Part shown: positions 7,618 through 17,719 of the stretch, one piece after another
Layout of the letters: each line of letters opens with the position of its first letter
Numbering within the stretch: position 1 is the first letter of the stretch
From: Chamaesiphon minutus PCC 6605
Lineage (GTDB): Bacteria; Cyanobacteriota; Cyanobacteriia; Cyanobacteriales; Chamaesiphonaceae
DNA: 64,000 nucleotides
Assembly: GCF_000317145.1 (NCBI RefSeq)
Contig: NC_019697.1
Location: 1,612,001-1,676,000 of the forward strand
Direction: 5' to 3'
Made by a program: the position numbers and the translations under genes
Notes under the pieces: generated by a model
What the model saw: the letters and a program-made list of their open reading frames with translations, nothing else
Databases searched by the model: none
What the model was told of the DNA's origin: nothing

Positions 7618-8124
7618 CTAGAATCGAAAACCAGCACCGACACTCAAGCCCGTACCTTGACCGCGATCGTTACTCAAAGGTACGATGAGCGAGCCTTTAA
7701 GACGGAGGCTATCGCTGAGATCGACATCGGCACCGCCGACCAAGCTAAAAGTTGTGGCGTTAATGTTGTTTGTGCTGTTGTAGTCTACAGAAGCACCAAC
7801 GAAGGGTGTAATCGCAAGAGTACTGTCATTATTTCTAAGCGGGATATCATAAGTCAACGCAGTACCAAAGTCCGTACCATTGCTCGGAAAGTAGATAAAT
7901 GGCCGTAAAGAGAGATTATCGCTGATGCTAAATTTAGAATCAACCCCAATCGCTGTTTGTCCGTTACCAAACAAAATAGATGGGCCGATCGAACTCTGAC
8001 GTACTTGTACGGGACTTGGAGGAATTGGCGGAGGAGGGTCAATTTGCGCGCTAGCTGGTGTAGTCATGCCGACAGTCAGGATCGAAGATAGCAGTGCGAC
8101 AAATGCAATTAGCTTGGTTTTCAT
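7618..8124 (-). CDS. outer-membrane beta-barrel-like protein
   Basis: The 168-residue protein has a classic signal peptide cut after PASA (about residue 26), a short Pro-rich segment, and alternating hydrophobic/polar beta strands ending in Phe (GAGFRF). A terminal aromatic residue is the usual BAM recognition signal for outer-membrane barrels. The size suits an eight-stranded barrel. The ligand is unknown. Confidence 0.7.
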   Translation of the reverse strand: MKTKLIAFVALLSSILTVGMTTPASAQIDPPPPIPPSPVQVRQSSIGPSILFGNGQTAIGVDSKFSISDNLSLRPFIYFPSNGTDFGTALTYDIPLRNNDSTLAITPFVGASVDYNSTNNINATTFSLVGGADVDLSDSLRLKGSLIVPLSNDRGQGTGLSVGAGFRF

Positions 8125-8401
8125 TCTATTTGCTTTGAGATTTCAAATTTGTTGATTTTGTGAGGTATTTCGAGCACCTGAAAACAAGGATTGTCGTGGT
8201 GCATGAATTAAATATTCATATTGATAACTTAATGATTTTTAATCTATGTTTATATCCATCGATAGTTAGAGATCTCAACTAGGTAGTGCCTAACTAAAGT
8301 AACGATCTCAGCTTAAATTGCTGTGAGTAGATGGTGGAAGCAGCCCAAGTGTTATCGTGACTGGATCTGTCGCAGCAAAAATTCATGTCTATGGAGCTAG
8401 A

Positions 8402-8614
8402 ATGCACAAAATCCACGATCTCCTAGATCGTTCAGTTCAAGTATTCAATCTATCATTCGACAGATTAAGGTTAGCTTCTGACTGGCTCGCCACTCGATTT
8501 AAGATCATAAATACTCAACCGCTCAACCTGAACCAAGCTCTCATCTGTATCGGGGCGGGGATTCCAGTTGTGATTCCAGCTCTACTATTCGATCGATTTG
8601 CACCGATGCGATAA
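8402..8614 (+). CDS. possible small membrane protein
   Basis: This 70-residue frame from ATG 8402 has GGAG at a good distance upstream and a hydrophobic C-terminal segment (about residues 45-62) ending in RFAPMR. No family is recognised, and composition alone does not prove it is a gene. Confidence 0.3.
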   Translation: MHKIHDLLDRSVQVFNLSFDRLRLASDWLATRFKIINTQPLNLNQALICIGAGIPVVIPALLFDRFAPMR

Positions 8615-8869
8615 ATTTGGCGCAATCTATACAATCTTCGATCTAAAGGACGAGGGCTTTGTGTAGATATTCTTCGATCTAAAATAGTATTTAATTACTA
8701 CAAAGATTGCAAACAAAGTATGCCGATCGGCAGATAATTTTGGTAGACAACTTGTTGCAAACTTTAAATTAATAGCACCACTTAAGATTTTCAAAATACT
8801 CGAAATAACAAGCTACAACCGGAATAGTATCTTTATTTTTGGCTAGCTTTTATGTCGAGTTTTTAATAA

Positions 8870-8893
8870 TTTCACTCGTACATACGAGTGAAA
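8870..8893. promoter_or_regulatory. palindromic operator candidate upstream of permease
   Basis: The perfect inverted repeat TTTCACTCGTA / TACGAGTGAAA has a 2-base spacer and lies about 80 bp before the GTG of the permease gene. Its length and near-continuous symmetry suit a homodimeric repressor site. There is no T-run, so a terminator is less likely. Confidence 0.45.
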
Positions 8894-8971
8894 AACCAAT
8901 AAATATCCGATTGTAAATTTGTTGACGATCGAGAGTGCGCCAACTGCCAATCTAGTAGCCAAGGTAAAATT

Positions 8972-10327
8972 GTGACAAAGATCGAGCGACCTCACCTACT
9001 CGAAGCCTCAGAAAATATTACGGCGATACCAAGACACTCGATCGGGCTATTCGATGCAATCGCCTTGATTGTCGGATTAGTTATCGGTGCGGGAATATTT
9101 GAAACACCCGCATTAGTTGCGGCCAATGCTAACAGTGAAACTGACGTTTTACAAGCTTGGGGCTTAGGTGGAGTAATTTCTGTTATTGGTGCATTATGCT
9201 ATGCGGAACTCGCTACCACGTATCCCAATATTGGTGGTAGCTACGACTACTTAAAACGAGCATTCGGTCGATCGATTGCGATTTTATTTGCTTGGGCGCG
9301 ACTGAGTGTGATTCAGACTGGATCGATCGCCTTACTTGTATTTGTATTTGGAGATTATGCTACCCAATTATTCCGGCTGGGTACATTCTCGGCAGGGATT
9401 TATGCAGCACTGGCGATCGCTTTGCTCACAGCTCTCAACATTTTGGGTATCAAGCACAGTAAACGACTCCAAAACTGGCTGACGATTACCACCATCCTGG
9501 GACTACTGGCAATTATTATCATCGGTTTAACCTTTCCTGTAGACCCAATCTCTCCCGCTCCGGCTAATACCTCTGCTACGAGATCCTGGGGATCGGCGAT
9601 GGTATTCGTACTGTTGTCCTACGGTGGCTGGAACGAAGCTGCTCAGATCTCCACCGAGATCGAGAATTACCGCCGCAATATCGTTCGATCGCTTCTATGG
9701 GGGCTGGGCATCATCACCGCTCTCTATTTACTGATTAATTTGGCATATCTCAAGGGCTTAGGGTTGGCTGGGATGGCTCAGTCATCAGCCGTTGCTGCCG
9801 ATTTGATGCGACAGGCATTCGGCGAGCCAGGAGCCAAATTTATTAGTATCCTGGTTGTCGTTTGTACGCTCGATTCGATTAATGCCACCATTTTTACGGG
9901 CGCGCGGACTAACTTTGCGCTGGGGCAAGATGTTGCTACGTTCCGGTGGTTGGGTGTTTGGCAAGACCGTTACAATACGCCAACTTTTGCCTACTTATTC
10001 CAAGGGGCGATCTGCTTAGCATTAGTCGGACTCGGCACTGTCACTCGTGACGGGTTCAAAACGATGGTCGATTATACCGCACCGATCTTCTGGTTTTTCT
10101 TCTTGCTCAGTAGCATCTCGCTGCTGGTACTCCGCGTGCGCGATCCCGCGCGACCGCGCCCGTTTCGGGTACCGCTGTACCCGATTTTACCACTGCTATT
10201 TTGTGCTGCTTGTGGCTATCTGCTTTACTCCAGTTTGGTTTACACCGGGACTGGGGCGATCGTTGGCGTAATTGTCGTGGCATTGGGAATTCCCTTTGTC
10301 CTCCGGCATCGCCAGATCCAGCATTGA
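8972..10327 (+). CDS. APC family amino acid permease
   Basis: The 451-residue inner-membrane transporter has about 12 hydrophobic helices. The diagnostic APC/LAT motif GLVIGAGIFETPA is at about residues 34-46 and a conserved CYAELATTYP segment follows helix 2. The start is GTG 8972 with AAGG just upstream. It probably imports or exchanges an amino acid or amine (substrate not determinable here). It precedes an adaptor-like coiled-coil gene and may be controlled through the palindrome at 8870-8893. Confidence 0.88.
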   Translation: MTKIERPHLLEASENITAIPRHSIGLFDAIALIVGLVIGAGIFETPALVAANANSETDVLQAWGLGGVISVIGALCYAELATTYPNIGGSYDYLKRAFGRSIAILFAWARLSVIQTGSIALLVFVFGDYATQLFRLGTFSAGIYAALAIALLTALNILGIKHSKRLQNWLTITTILGLLAIIIIGLTFPVDPISPAPANTSATRSWGSAMVFVLLSYGGWNEAAQISTEIENYRRNIVRSLLWGLGIITALYLLINLAYLKGLGLAGMAQSSAVAADLMRQAFGEPGAKFISILVVVCTLDSINATIFTGARTNFALGQDVATFRWLGVWQDRYNTPTFAYLFQGAICLALVGLGTVTRDGFKTMVDYTAPIFWFFFLLSSISLLVLRVRDPARPRPFRVPLYPILPLLFCAACGYLLYSSLVYTGTGAIVGVIVVALGIPFVLRHRQIQH

Positions 10328-10380
10328 TGATGTTGCCAAGCAAGTCCGATCTTAATACTCGCTAATTAGGAGGAAATAAT

Positions 10381-10956
10381 GTGAACGTACCATTGAAATT
10401 ATGGCGATTGGGCAAAGCCCACGCTTGGCGAACGATGGCCGGAATGAGCATTGTCGGACTGTTGGCAATTGGATCGATCCAATTGCCAACCAGCAACAGC
10501 CAAAGTATGGATCGGGCGATTGGGCAAAGCCCACGCTTTGCGAAAGACCTGCCGATAGCAATGCCAATTGTGAGTAGCGATCCAGCTTCAGAACGAGCAG
10601 ATCTCAGCACTACTTCTGGGGCGGCTGTAGAGGAAGAGCAACCCGTCCGACTTAACTCCGCTCGAATTGCCCTCAAAGACGCACAAGTAGCCGTTTCGCT
10701 ATCGCAAGCACAGTTGGCTCAAGCGCGGATTAACTTAAGCGAATTTAAAGCCAAGCATGACAAGGCCAAAATCTTGTCCGCGCAAGGTAAAGTCAGTCGC
10801 AAACAAGCAGATCTAGCTTTAGCTTCCTACAAGCTAGCCCAACTACAACATAGTTCGGCAGCGATCGGGTTACGAGATTCTCACACACAACTAATCGCCG
10901 CTAAAGCTGAAGTGAGATCGCTAGGGCGCAAAGCTAATTCTGTCAAGCCGATGTAA
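10381..10956 (+). CDS. HlyD-like coiled-coil protein (partial adaptor)
   Basis: The 191-residue protein starts at GTG 10381 behind a strong AGGAGG (10368-10373). It has one membrane helix (about residues 20-35) and a long Ala/Gln/Lys coiled coil (about 90-185) like the hairpin of membrane-fusion adaptors. The lipoyl and beta-barrel parts of HlyD/EmrA are absent, so it is a truncated or specialised adaptor. Its first third is built largely from inserted repeats: two 32-bp copies (10403-10434, 10515-10546) and a 30-bp perfect palindrome (10461-10490). It may be a remnant. Confidence 0.55.
   Translation: MNVPLKLWRLGKAHAWRTMAGMSIVGLLAIGSIQLPTSNSQSMDRAIGQSPRFAKDLPIAMPIVSSDPASERADLSTTSGAAVEEEQPVRLNSARIALKDAQVAVSLSQAQLAQARINLSEFKAKHDKAKILSAQGKVSRKQADLALASYKLAQLQHSSAAIGLRDSHTQLIAAKAEVRSLGRKANSVKPM
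10403..10546. repeat. two 32-bp repeats flanking a 30-bp perfect palindrome, inside a gene
   Basis: Copies at 10403-10434 and 10515-10546 differ at two positions and contain the hairpin GGGCAAAGCCC. Between them, 10461-10490 is a perfect palindrome (half-site GTTGGCAATTGGATC). All lie in frame within the coiled-coil protein gene. Confidence 0.75.
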
Positions 10957-11016
10957 GCGAAGTCGCGCAAGCCTCGGCGTTCAGTTCGCATTAAACACTA
11001 ACAACATACGGAGAAA

Positions 11017-11736
11017 ATGATGATGATTTCACCTCAACAACAGCTCCCTCGCAGCTTATCCAATCGCATTGCATTGGCGACCATCATCAGCCTGAGCTTG
11101 CTCGGAGCTGGCTGTAGCACGACATCTACGACGAGCGATCGAACAGAGACTGCCGACGCACCAGCGGCTCCAGGGGTCGCCCAGGCTCCAACACTCCGAT
11201 CGCCGGATGTCGTGTATGTGCCCACCCCGCAAGCAGTAGTCGATCGAATGCTGGCGATCGCCAAAGTTAACAGTAAGGATGTCTTATACGACTTAGGCAG
11301 TGGCGATGGGCGGATTCCGATTACCGCCGCTCAAAAATTCGGGATTCGTGCCACGGGCATCGATATCAATCCCGAACGGATTAAAGAAGCCAATACTAAC
11401 GCTCAAACAGCGGGTGTAACCGATCGAGTGCGCTTCCTCAATCAAGATCTATTTCAAAGCAAGTTTAGCGATGCCACTGTGGTGACACTATATCTCTTGC
11501 CCGAACTGAATGTCAAACTCCGACCGCAGTTATTCGCCCAACTCAAACCTGGTACCCGCATTGTGTCTCATGCTTTCGATATGGGCGACTGGAAACCCGA
11601 TCGCACCGAGCAAGTCGGGACGAGCACGATCTACTTCTGGACGGTGCCCAAAAATCCCCCAGCAAATTTACGAGCGGTTCGAGTCGCACAAACAACTCCA
11701 GTTTCGTCTCAAGCAGGCAAGGTTTACGCTCGATGA
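11017..11736 (+). CDS. lipoprotein SAM-dependent methyltransferase
   Basis: The 239-residue protein has a lipoprotein signal with lipobox LGAGC (Cys at about residue 33), a Ser/Thr/Ala-rich linker, and a class I methyltransferase domain with motif I DLGSGDGRIP at about residues 92-101 and the acidic motif II GIDINP at about 114. A lipid-anchored, exported methyltransferase is unusual because SAM is cytoplasmic. Similar proteins annotated as class I methyltransferases exist in cyanobacteria. Its last four bases (ATGA) overlap the start of the NADH dehydrogenase gene, indicating coupled expression. Confidence 0.8.
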   Translation: MMMISPQQQLPRSLSNRIALATIISLSLLGAGCSTTSTTSDRTETADAPAAPGVAQAPTLRSPDVVYVPTPQAVVDRMLAIAKVNSKDVLYDLGSGDGRIPITAAQKFGIRATGIDINPERIKEANTNAQTAGVTDRVRFLNQDLFQSKFSDATVVTLYLLPELNVKLRPQLFAQLKPGTRIVSHAFDMGDWKPDRTEQVGTSTIYFWTVPKNPPANLRAVRVAQTTPVSSQAGKVYAR

Positions 11737-13043
11737 CCGTCCAAAAATTTCCGGTGGTAATTATTGGGGCGGGATTTGGGGGACTACAAGCGGCTCAGTC
11801 ATTGGCACAGTCTGGTAAAGAGGTGCTGCTAATAGATCGGAATAACTATCATACGTTCGTGCCCCTACTGTATCAAGTGGCAACTGCCCAGCTAGAGCCA
11901 GAACACATCATTTATCCAGCTCGAACGATCGTCCGGTGCGATCGTCGTCGCCACTTTTTGTTAGCAGAAGTCGAACAAATCGATTTTGCTGCCCGAACTA
12001 TTAAAACCGACAGAGCCGAGATTGAATACGATTTTTTGATAATCGCAACTGGGAGTAAATCTCAATATTTGGGAGTTCCTGGAGCTGAAGAATTTGCTTT
12101 TTCGATGCGATCGATTGCCCAAGCCGTAACCCTACGCAACCAGATTTTAGCATGTTTTGAAGCCGCTAGTATCGAAGTCAATCCACTCCGCCGTCAACAG
12201 TTACTTACCTTTGTAATTATTGGCGGCGGGGCAACTGGTGCCGAAGTAGCGGGGGCATTTGTCGAACTATTACGCAGTCGGATGCGGCACGAATATCCAA
12301 CTTTAAATTTGCGAGAAGTTAAACTAATTTTGGTACAATCTGGCGATTGCTTACTGAGCGAATTGCCACCAAAATTAGGAATTTATACCCAAAAATATTT
12401 ACAGAAATTAGGGGTTGATGTCCGGTTGTCAACAAAGATCGATCGCATTACACCTGATGCAGTATATCTTCAAGATCGTCAAGTTATTTCTACTAAAACG
12501 GTAATCTGGACGGCAGGTGTCGATGCAGCAGTACCCGATTTGGCTAATGATTGGGAGCGCGGAACCAAAAATAAATTGCGCGTGCGTCCGACCTTACAAT
12601 CGATCGAATATGCCAATGTTTACGCCATTGGTGATGCTGCTTATGTCGATCGAGCTGGTCAAACTTTGAGTGGTGTTGCACCAGAAGCACTGCAACAAGG
12701 TGTAGCTGTCGCTCGAAATATTACCCGCCAGTTACGCGGTCAGTTGCCTCAACCATTTAACTATTTCAATAAAGGTAGATTGGCAATTATTGGCTGTCAT
12801 GCCGGAGTCGGTCAAATTCAAGGCTGGAAGTTTACGGGATTTCTAGCTTGGATAATGTGGCTGGGTGTGCATCTGGTTTACCTACCAGGATATCGCAATC
12901 GCCTGTTTGTGCTATTAACTTGGTTGCAAACTTATTTACTTGGCGATCGTGTTGTCCGCTCGATTTTACCATTCTCAAATCGAGTTGATGCTCGTAGTAA
13001 ATCGGTTGTAAATCAAAAAATTAGGGTAGGCACGAGCGAGTAA
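11733..13043 (+). CDS. type-2 NAD(P)H dehydrogenase (NDH-2 family)
   Basis: The 436-residue flavoprotein should pass electrons from NAD(P)H to quinone without pumping protons. It shows the FAD-binding IIGAGFGGLQAA at residues 9-20, a second dinucleotide motif VIIGGGATGAEVAG at about 165-178, the ATG-type FAD motif and a conserved AIGDAA near residue 300. The C-terminus has amphipathic or hydrophobic segments (about 365-410) for membrane attachment. It overlaps the preceding gene by 4 bp and is followed by a DoxX gene, so the three may form a membrane redox unit. Confidence 0.9.
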   Translation: MTVQKFPVVIIGAGFGGLQAAQSLAQSGKEVLLIDRNNYHTFVPLLYQVATAQLEPEHIIYPARTIVRCDRRRHFLLAEVEQIDFAARTIKTDRAEIEYDFLIIATGSKSQYLGVPGAEEFAFSMRSIAQAVTLRNQILACFEAASIEVNPLRRQQLLTFVIIGGGATGAEVAGAFVELLRSRMRHEYPTLNLREVKLILVQSGDCLLSELPPKLGIYTQKYLQKLGVDVRLSTKIDRITPDAVYLQDRQVISTKTVIWTAGVDAAVPDLANDWERGTKNKLRVRPTLQSIEYANVYAIGDAAYVDRAGQTLSGVAPEALQQGVAVARNITRQLRGQLPQPFNYFNKGRLAIIGCHAGVGQIQGWKFTGFLAWIMWLGVHLVYLPGYRNRLFVLLTWLQTYLLGDRVVRSILPFSNRVDARSKSVVNQKIRVGTSE

Positions 13044-13078
13044 ACTTTCACAATAACTAATTAACTGGAAGATCTAAT

Positions 13079-13555
13079 ATGCAAGTCAATAGTACCGAGA
13101 TTAGCCTCAAGCCACGAGATCTAGCGATCGCCCATTTACTACTCCGAGTGATGGTGGGCGGAATTTTCTTCAACTCTGGATTTAACAAAATTTTTAATAT
13201 TCCAGCTTTCGTCGAACGAATGGTAAAAACGTTGGATGCTTCTTATCTTCCCGATATTCTAATCCGTTTGGGTGCTTATCCCGTTCCCATTATCGAACTT
13301 GTGGTGGGAGTGTTAATTATTTTGGGACTGTCAACTCGGATCGCGTTAATCCTCACATTTACTTTGATGGTAATGTTTACGTTCGGAGCCATGTCCGCTC
13401 AATTGCCAGAGCTGGTAAGCAGTCAACTCATTTATGGCATCGTGCTATTTTTGCTCTTGGCTACTTGTCGATATAATTGGTTCTCGCTCGATTCTTGGCT
13501 GCATCGCAAACAAAGACGGACAGATTCAGTCGTTGGCGAAGCCTGCCGTAGGTAA
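13079..13555 (+). CDS. DoxX family membrane protein
   Basis: The 158-residue protein has four transmembrane helices and the DoxX pattern: a first helix with LLRVMVGGIFFNSGFNK, then a helix with P-x-I-E-L-x-VGVLIILG. DoxX proteins are linked to quinone or thiosulfate redox chemistry in other organisms. Here it follows a type-2 NADH dehydrogenase and precedes the aldehyde oxidoreductase genes. The last residues (about 145-158) come from a short dispersed repeat at 13529-13556 (GGCGAAGCCTGCCGTAGG), so the native C-terminus has been replaced. Confidence 0.85.
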   Translation: MQVNSTEISLKPRDLAIAHLLLRVMVGGIFFNSGFNKIFNIPAFVERMVKTLDASYLPDILIRLGAYPVPIIELVVGVLIILGLSTRIALILTFTLMVMFTFGAMSAQLPELVSSQLIYGIVLFLLLATCRYNWFSLDSWLHRKQRRTDSVVGEACRR

Positions 13556-13673
13556 TCGAGAAGAAGTTCTCAGTTATCGCGAACGATGATAAATTTTGGG
13601 CGATTGAAAGACGATCGTCCGAAAATATTTTTATCGATATTTATCCCGAACTTCGATCGAGGAAATTTAACAG

Positions 13674-14324
13674 ATGAATTTTAGATTTAGACGCAGACGC
13701 TTTGGTCAGTTAATTATTGTGAGTGCAGTTGCAAGTGCGATCGGTGTTATTCCGAAAAAAACAACTGCCCAACCCAGAAGCGATTCTACTACCACACCAG
13801 ACGCGGCAACTAGTAAAATCAAGCTCCGAGTGAATGGAAAAGAGTATTCATTGCAGGTCGAACCGCGTGTGACTTTGCTGGACACTTTGCGCGATCGAAT
13901 CGGTTTGACGGGCACCAAAAAAGGCTGCGGTCGCGGTCAATGTGGGGCTTGCACGGTCTTAGTTAATGGACAGCGGATCAATTCCTGTCTGGCACTATCC
14001 GTCATGTACGACGATGCCGAAATCACCACGATCGAAGGATTGGCACGCGGCACTAAATTGCACCCCATCCAGGCAGCTTTTATCAAAAATGACGGGCTTC
14101 AGTGCGGGTATTGTACGCCAGGTCAAATTTGTTCGGCAGTAGCGGCGATCGCTGAAGCCAAAGCGGGTACAGCTAGTGCAGTGACAGCAGATGTCCGCAA
14201 GCAGGGACAGGTTGAATTGACAGATATAGAAATCCGCGAACGGATGAGTGGCAATCTCTGTCGGTGTGGTGCCTATGCTGGCATTGTGGCGGCAGTCAAG
14301 GAAGGAAGTCAAGCGAACTCTTAA
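13674..14324 (+). CDS. paoA: aldehyde oxidoreductase, [2Fe-2S] subunit
   Basis: The 216-residue small subunit belongs to the xanthine-oxidase family. A Tat-type leader with RRRRFGQ at residues 6-12 precedes a plant-ferredoxin cluster (CGRGQCGAC at about 83-91, then another Cys in NSCLAL) and a second cluster (QCGYCTPGQ and CRC near the end). These place two [2Fe-2S] centres in the electron path from molybdenum to FAD. The order small, FAD, Mo subunit matches paoABC of E. coli, where the whole complex is carried to the periplasm by the signal on this subunit. Confidence 0.9.
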   Translation: MNFRFRRRRFGQLIIVSAVASAIGVIPKKTTAQPRSDSTTTPDAATSKIKLRVNGKEYSLQVEPRVTLLDTLRDRIGLTGTKKGCGRGQCGACTVLVNGQRINSCLALSVMYDDAEITTIEGLARGTKLHPIQAAFIKNDGLQCGYCTPGQICSAVAAIAEAKAGTASAVTADVRKQGQVELTDIEIRERMSGNLCRCGAYAGIVAAVKEGSQANS

Positions 14325-14376
14325 CCGATTTTGCCTTCGACAATTCAGCATTCTGGTTTTTAATTCCCTACTTTAA

Positions 14377-15363
14377 ATGAAACCGTTCACCTACCTCCGA
14401 GTCAACGAACCCAGCACAGCAATTCAAGCAGCAACTAGCGATCGAACAAAATTTATTGCGGGTGGTACCAATCTTCTCGACCTGATGCAAGATGGGATCG
14501 AACAGCCAGATCGTCTGGTTGATATTACTAGGATAAAACTATCGCAAATCGAGTCGATCTCAGGCGGCGTGCGGATTGGAGCATTGGCAAAAAATAGCGA
14601 CGCTGCCAACCATCCATTAATTCGCACCCGCTATCCATTACTGTCACAAGCTTTGCTCGCGGGAGCCTCGCCCCAACTCCGCAACATGGCATCAATGGGT
14701 GGCAATTTGCTACAGAGAACCCGCTGCTACTATTTCACCGATACCACTTCACCTTGCAATAAGCGTCAACCAGGTTCTGGATGTGCCGCCATTGAAGGCT
14801 ACAACCGGATTCATGCCATTTTAGGCACGAGCCAGAGCTGTATTGCCACTCATCCTTCAGATATGTGCGTGGCTCTTGCAGCCCTCGATGCAGTCGTCCG
14901 CGTATCGGGCGCAAACGGCGAGCGCAGCATTCCCTTGACGGAGTTTCATCGGTTGCCTGGAAATACACCCCAAATCGAGACGGTACTGCAACCAGGTGAA
15001 TTAATTACGGCGATCGATCTGCCCGATTCACCCTTTGCCGATCGATCGCATTACCTCAAAGTTCGAGATCGCACCTCCTATGCGTTTGCGGTAGTTTCGG
15101 TGGCTGCTGGTTTGGATATTAATAACGGCACGATTCGGAGTGCGCGGATGGCATTGGGAGGAGTGGCACATAAACCCTGGCGATCGATCGAAGCCGAGAA
15201 AATTTTGATTGGGGCAAAACCGAACGAACAAACGTTTCGAGCGGCTGCGGAGGCAGCTTTACGCGGCGCAAAAGGATACAAAGACAATACTTTCAAGGTG
15301 GAATTAGCCAAACGAGCGATCGTCCGATCGCTCACGATCGCCACAGCGGGGACAGCAGTATGA
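14377..15363 (+). CDS. paoB: aldehyde oxidoreductase, FAD subunit
   Basis: The 328-residue FAD-binding subunit has [12 protein letters not shown] at about residues 26-37 and ASMGGNLLQ at about 105-113 as the nucleotide-binding loops. Cysteines 117, 127, 136 and 155 lie in an inserted loop after the second motif. In PaoB of E. coli the same four-Cys insert binds a [4Fe-4S] cluster, so this is a PaoABC-type enzyme rather than ordinary xanthine dehydrogenase. It overlaps paoC by 4 bp (ATGA at 15360-15363). It has no signal of its own and is probably co-exported with PaoA. Confidence 0.9.
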   Translation: MKPFTYLRVNEPSTAIQAATSDRTKFIAGGTNLLDLMQDGIEQPDRLVDITRIKLSQIESISGGVRIGALAKNSDAANHPLIRTRYPLLSQALLAGASPQLRNMASMGGNLLQRTRCYYFTDTTSPCNKRQPGSGCAAIEGYNRIHAILGTSQSCIATHPSDMCVALAALDAVVRVSGANGERSIPLTEFHRLPGNTPQIETVLQPGELITAIDLPDSPFADRSHYLKVRDRTSYAFAVVSVAAGLDINNGTIRSARMALGGVAHKPWRSIEAEKILIGAKPNEQTFRAAAEAALRGAKGYKDNTFKVELAKRAIVRSLTIATAGTAV

Positions 15364-17672
15364 ATCAAGCACAAAATAACGATAACAAAATCATTGGTAA
15401 ACCGATCGATCGCGTTGATGGCTATCTCAAAGTCACGGGCAGTGCGCGTTACTCGGCGGAAATACCGACCGAGCAAGTCGTCCATGCCGTACTCTGCCAA
15501 AGCACGATCGCCCGTGGTCGAATTCGCAGCATCGATACCCAAGCAGCCGAACGTGCGCCTGGAGTACTGGCGGTCATCACCCACTTGAATGCGCCACGTC
15601 TAGCCCAACTTACCTGGCTGCCTGCTGGTCAATCTTTGCCGATCTTACAAAAACCGGAAATTTACTATTACGGTCAAAATATTGGGGTCGTAGTTGCGAA
15701 CACATTGGAGCAAGCCGAGTACGCGGCTGGATTGGTGCGGGCGACCTATGACGAGCAACAGCCTGTAGGGATGATGGCACAGCGGCTGAATGAAGCGTTT
15801 CTGCCGCCGATGGGATTGAGTGGCGGTGGTGGTGGCTCGGTTGACTCGCTGCGCGGCGACGTAGCGCGGGGACTCGATGGTGCCGTGAGCATCCAACAAA
15901 CTTACACGACCCCGATCGAACATCACAATGCGATGGAGCCACACGCAACGATCGCCATGTGGGAAGGTGATAACCTGACGGTCTACGATACCACCCAAAA
16001 TGTTTCTGGTGTGCGTCAGGTACTCGCTTCAGCATTTGGTATCCGCCAGGAAAACGTGCGCGTCGTGTCGCGCTTTCTCGGTGGCGGCTTCGGTAGTAAG
16101 GGACTGAACTGGCCGCATACGACGATCGCGGCGATGGCAGCTCGACAAGTCAAACGTCCGGTCAAACTGGTGCTAGCACGTCCGCAGATGTTTACCTCTA
16201 CCGGACATCGCGCCCCGACGCTGCAACAGATTACGCTAGCCGCAACGCCAGCGGGTAAACTGACGGCGATCCGTCATGCGACGACATCGCACACTTCCAT
16301 GCTCGATGATTTTGTCGAGCCGTCCGGCTTGATGACGCGGATGATGTACTCGTGCCCAAATGTGGAGGTTTCGCACCGTCTGATCCGCGCCAACGTCGGT
16401 ACACCCACCTTCACGCGGGCACCTGGTGAAGCTTCCGGTTCCTTCGCGCTAGAATCCGCCATCGACGAACTCGCCTACAAACTAAATCTAGACCCGATCG
16501 AATTACGCAACCGTAATTATGCCGAGCGGGACGAACATGAAAACCACCCCTGGTCGAGTAAGTCCCTCCGCGAAACATATCGGCTGGGAGCCGAACGCTT
16601 TGGCTGGGCAAAACGCAATCCCGTACCGCGATCGATGCGCGATGGGCGGTACCTAGTGGGTTACGGCGTTGCGTCGGCAACCTATCCAGCCAATTACCGT
16701 GCGGCATCGGCACGAGCGGTCTTTTTCGCTGACGGTCGCGCGTTAGTGCAAACTGGTACCCACGACCTCGGCACGGGTACCTACACCATCATGACCCAAA
16801 TCGCCGCCGAAACCTTGGGCTTACCTGTCGATCGGGTACGGTTTGAGCTGGGCGATACCCGTCTACCCCCTTCACCCGGCGCAGGTGGCTCTACTTCGGC
16901 TGCCAGTGCGGGATCGGCGGTACAGGCAGCAGCGCGGACACTGCGATCGCGTTTGATTGAAATGGCACTCAGAGATGAAAACTCGCCCATCTTTGGACTT
17001 GGCACTAGCGCAGTCACCGTCGAATCCGGTCGCATCTTCGCCCGTGACAACCCATCGCGGGGTGAAACCTATGTCCAAATGCTTACCCGCCTGGGCGAAA
17101 AGGTGGTCGAGGTGGTATCCAGCGTGCAGCCAGGAAGAGAACGCGCCACCCCAGGTACGCCAGCTACCGCCAGTCAGAAACCTGGTACCGAGCAAGATCG
17201 TGGCACTCAAGCTTCAGAGAGTCAGAGCGGTGTCTACTCTTTCCACTCATTCGGCGCGCATTTTTGCGAAGTGCGTGTCGATCCGGATTTAGGTACGGTG
17301 CAAGTAGCCCGCGTCCTCGGTTGTTATGGTGTCGGTCGCGTCCTCAATCTCAAGACAGCTACCAGCCAAATGCACGGCGGGATCGTCTGGGGCATCAGCA
17401 TGGCACTCCAGGAAGAGACGTACATGGATGCTCGTTCTGGACGATACGTCAACGCCAACCTCGGCGAGTATCACCTGGCTGTAAATGCAGACATTCCCGC
17501 GATCGAGACCTACTTTGTTGAGGAAAATGACCCCTATGTCAACCCCATTGGTGCCAAAGGCATCGGTGAAATTGGGATCGTCGGAGTGGCGGCAGCGATC
17601 GCCAATGCCGTCTTTCACGCTACTGGCAAGCGGGTTCGTTCGCTGCCCATCACAATGGATAAATTAATTTAA
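15360..17672 (+). CDS. paoC: aldehyde oxidoreductase, molybdenum subunit
   Basis: The 770-residue catalytic subunit should hold molybdopterin (cytosine dinucleotide form, as XdhC and MocA partners are encoded nearby). Visible motifs are the GGGFGSKG cofactor loop at about residues 241-248, a G-x-GTYT segment, [10 protein letters not shown] at about 507-516, and the near C-terminal GAKGIGEIG with the presumed base Glu at about 737. A Pro/Ser/Thr-rich insert of roughly 40 residues (about 594-633) is not expected in the family and looks like a surface loop. Likely substrates are aromatic or aliphatic aldehydes, giving acids plus H2O2 or reduced ferredoxin. Confidence 0.9.
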   Translation: MNQAQNNDNKIIGKPIDRVDGYLKVTGSARYSAEIPTEQVVHAVLCQSTIARGRIRSIDTQAAERAPGVLAVITHLNAPRLAQLTWLPAGQSLPILQKPEIYYYGQNIGVVVANTLEQAEYAAGLVRATYDEQQPVGMMAQRLNEAFLPPMGLSGGGGGSVDSLRGDVARGLDGAVSIQQTYTTPIEHHNAMEPHATIAMWEGDNLTVYDTTQNVSGVRQVLASAFGIRQENVRVVSRFLGGGFGSKGLNWPHTTIAAMAARQVKRPVKLVLARPQMFTSTGHRAPTLQQITLAATPAGKLTAIRHATTSHTSMLDDFVEPSGLMTRMMYSCPNVEVSHRLIRANVGTPTFTRAPGEASGSFALESAIDELAYKLNLDPIELRNRNYAERDEHENHPWSSKSLRETYRLGAERFGWAKRNPVPRSMRDGRYLVGYGVASATYPANYRAASARAVFFADGRALVQTGTHDLGTGTYTIMTQIAAETLGLPVDRVRFELGDTRLPPSPGAGGSTSAASAGSAVQAAARTLRSRLIEMALRDENSPIFGLGTSAVTVESGRIFARDNPSRGETYVQMLTRLGEKVVEVVSSVQPGRERATPGTPATASQKPGTEQDRGTQASESQSGVYSFHSFGAHFCEVRVDPDLGTVQVARVLGCYGVGRVLNLKTATSQMHGGIVWGISMALQEETYMDARSGRYVNANLGEYHLAVNADIPAIETYFVEENDPYVNPIGAKGIGEIGIVGVAAAIANAVFHATGKRVRSLPITMDKLI

Positions 17673-17719
17673 GAGCCTGTTTTTCAAACTGGCGATCGAC
17701 CGATCGCCACGATGCAAAA

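Larger units (their letters stand above)
8125..8971. other. largely non-coding gap
   Basis: This 850-bp AT-rich stretch lies between the outer-membrane protein gene and the permease gene. It contains one weak small open frame (8402-8614) and a perfect 11-bp inverted repeat (8870-8893) near the permease start. I see no RNA gene or recognised riboswitch. Confidence 0.5.

Noticed and set aside
15610-16713. Several 100-140 codon minus-strand frames inside paoC
   Set aside because: They are shadows of a GC-rich, strongly conserved coding region on the plus strand.
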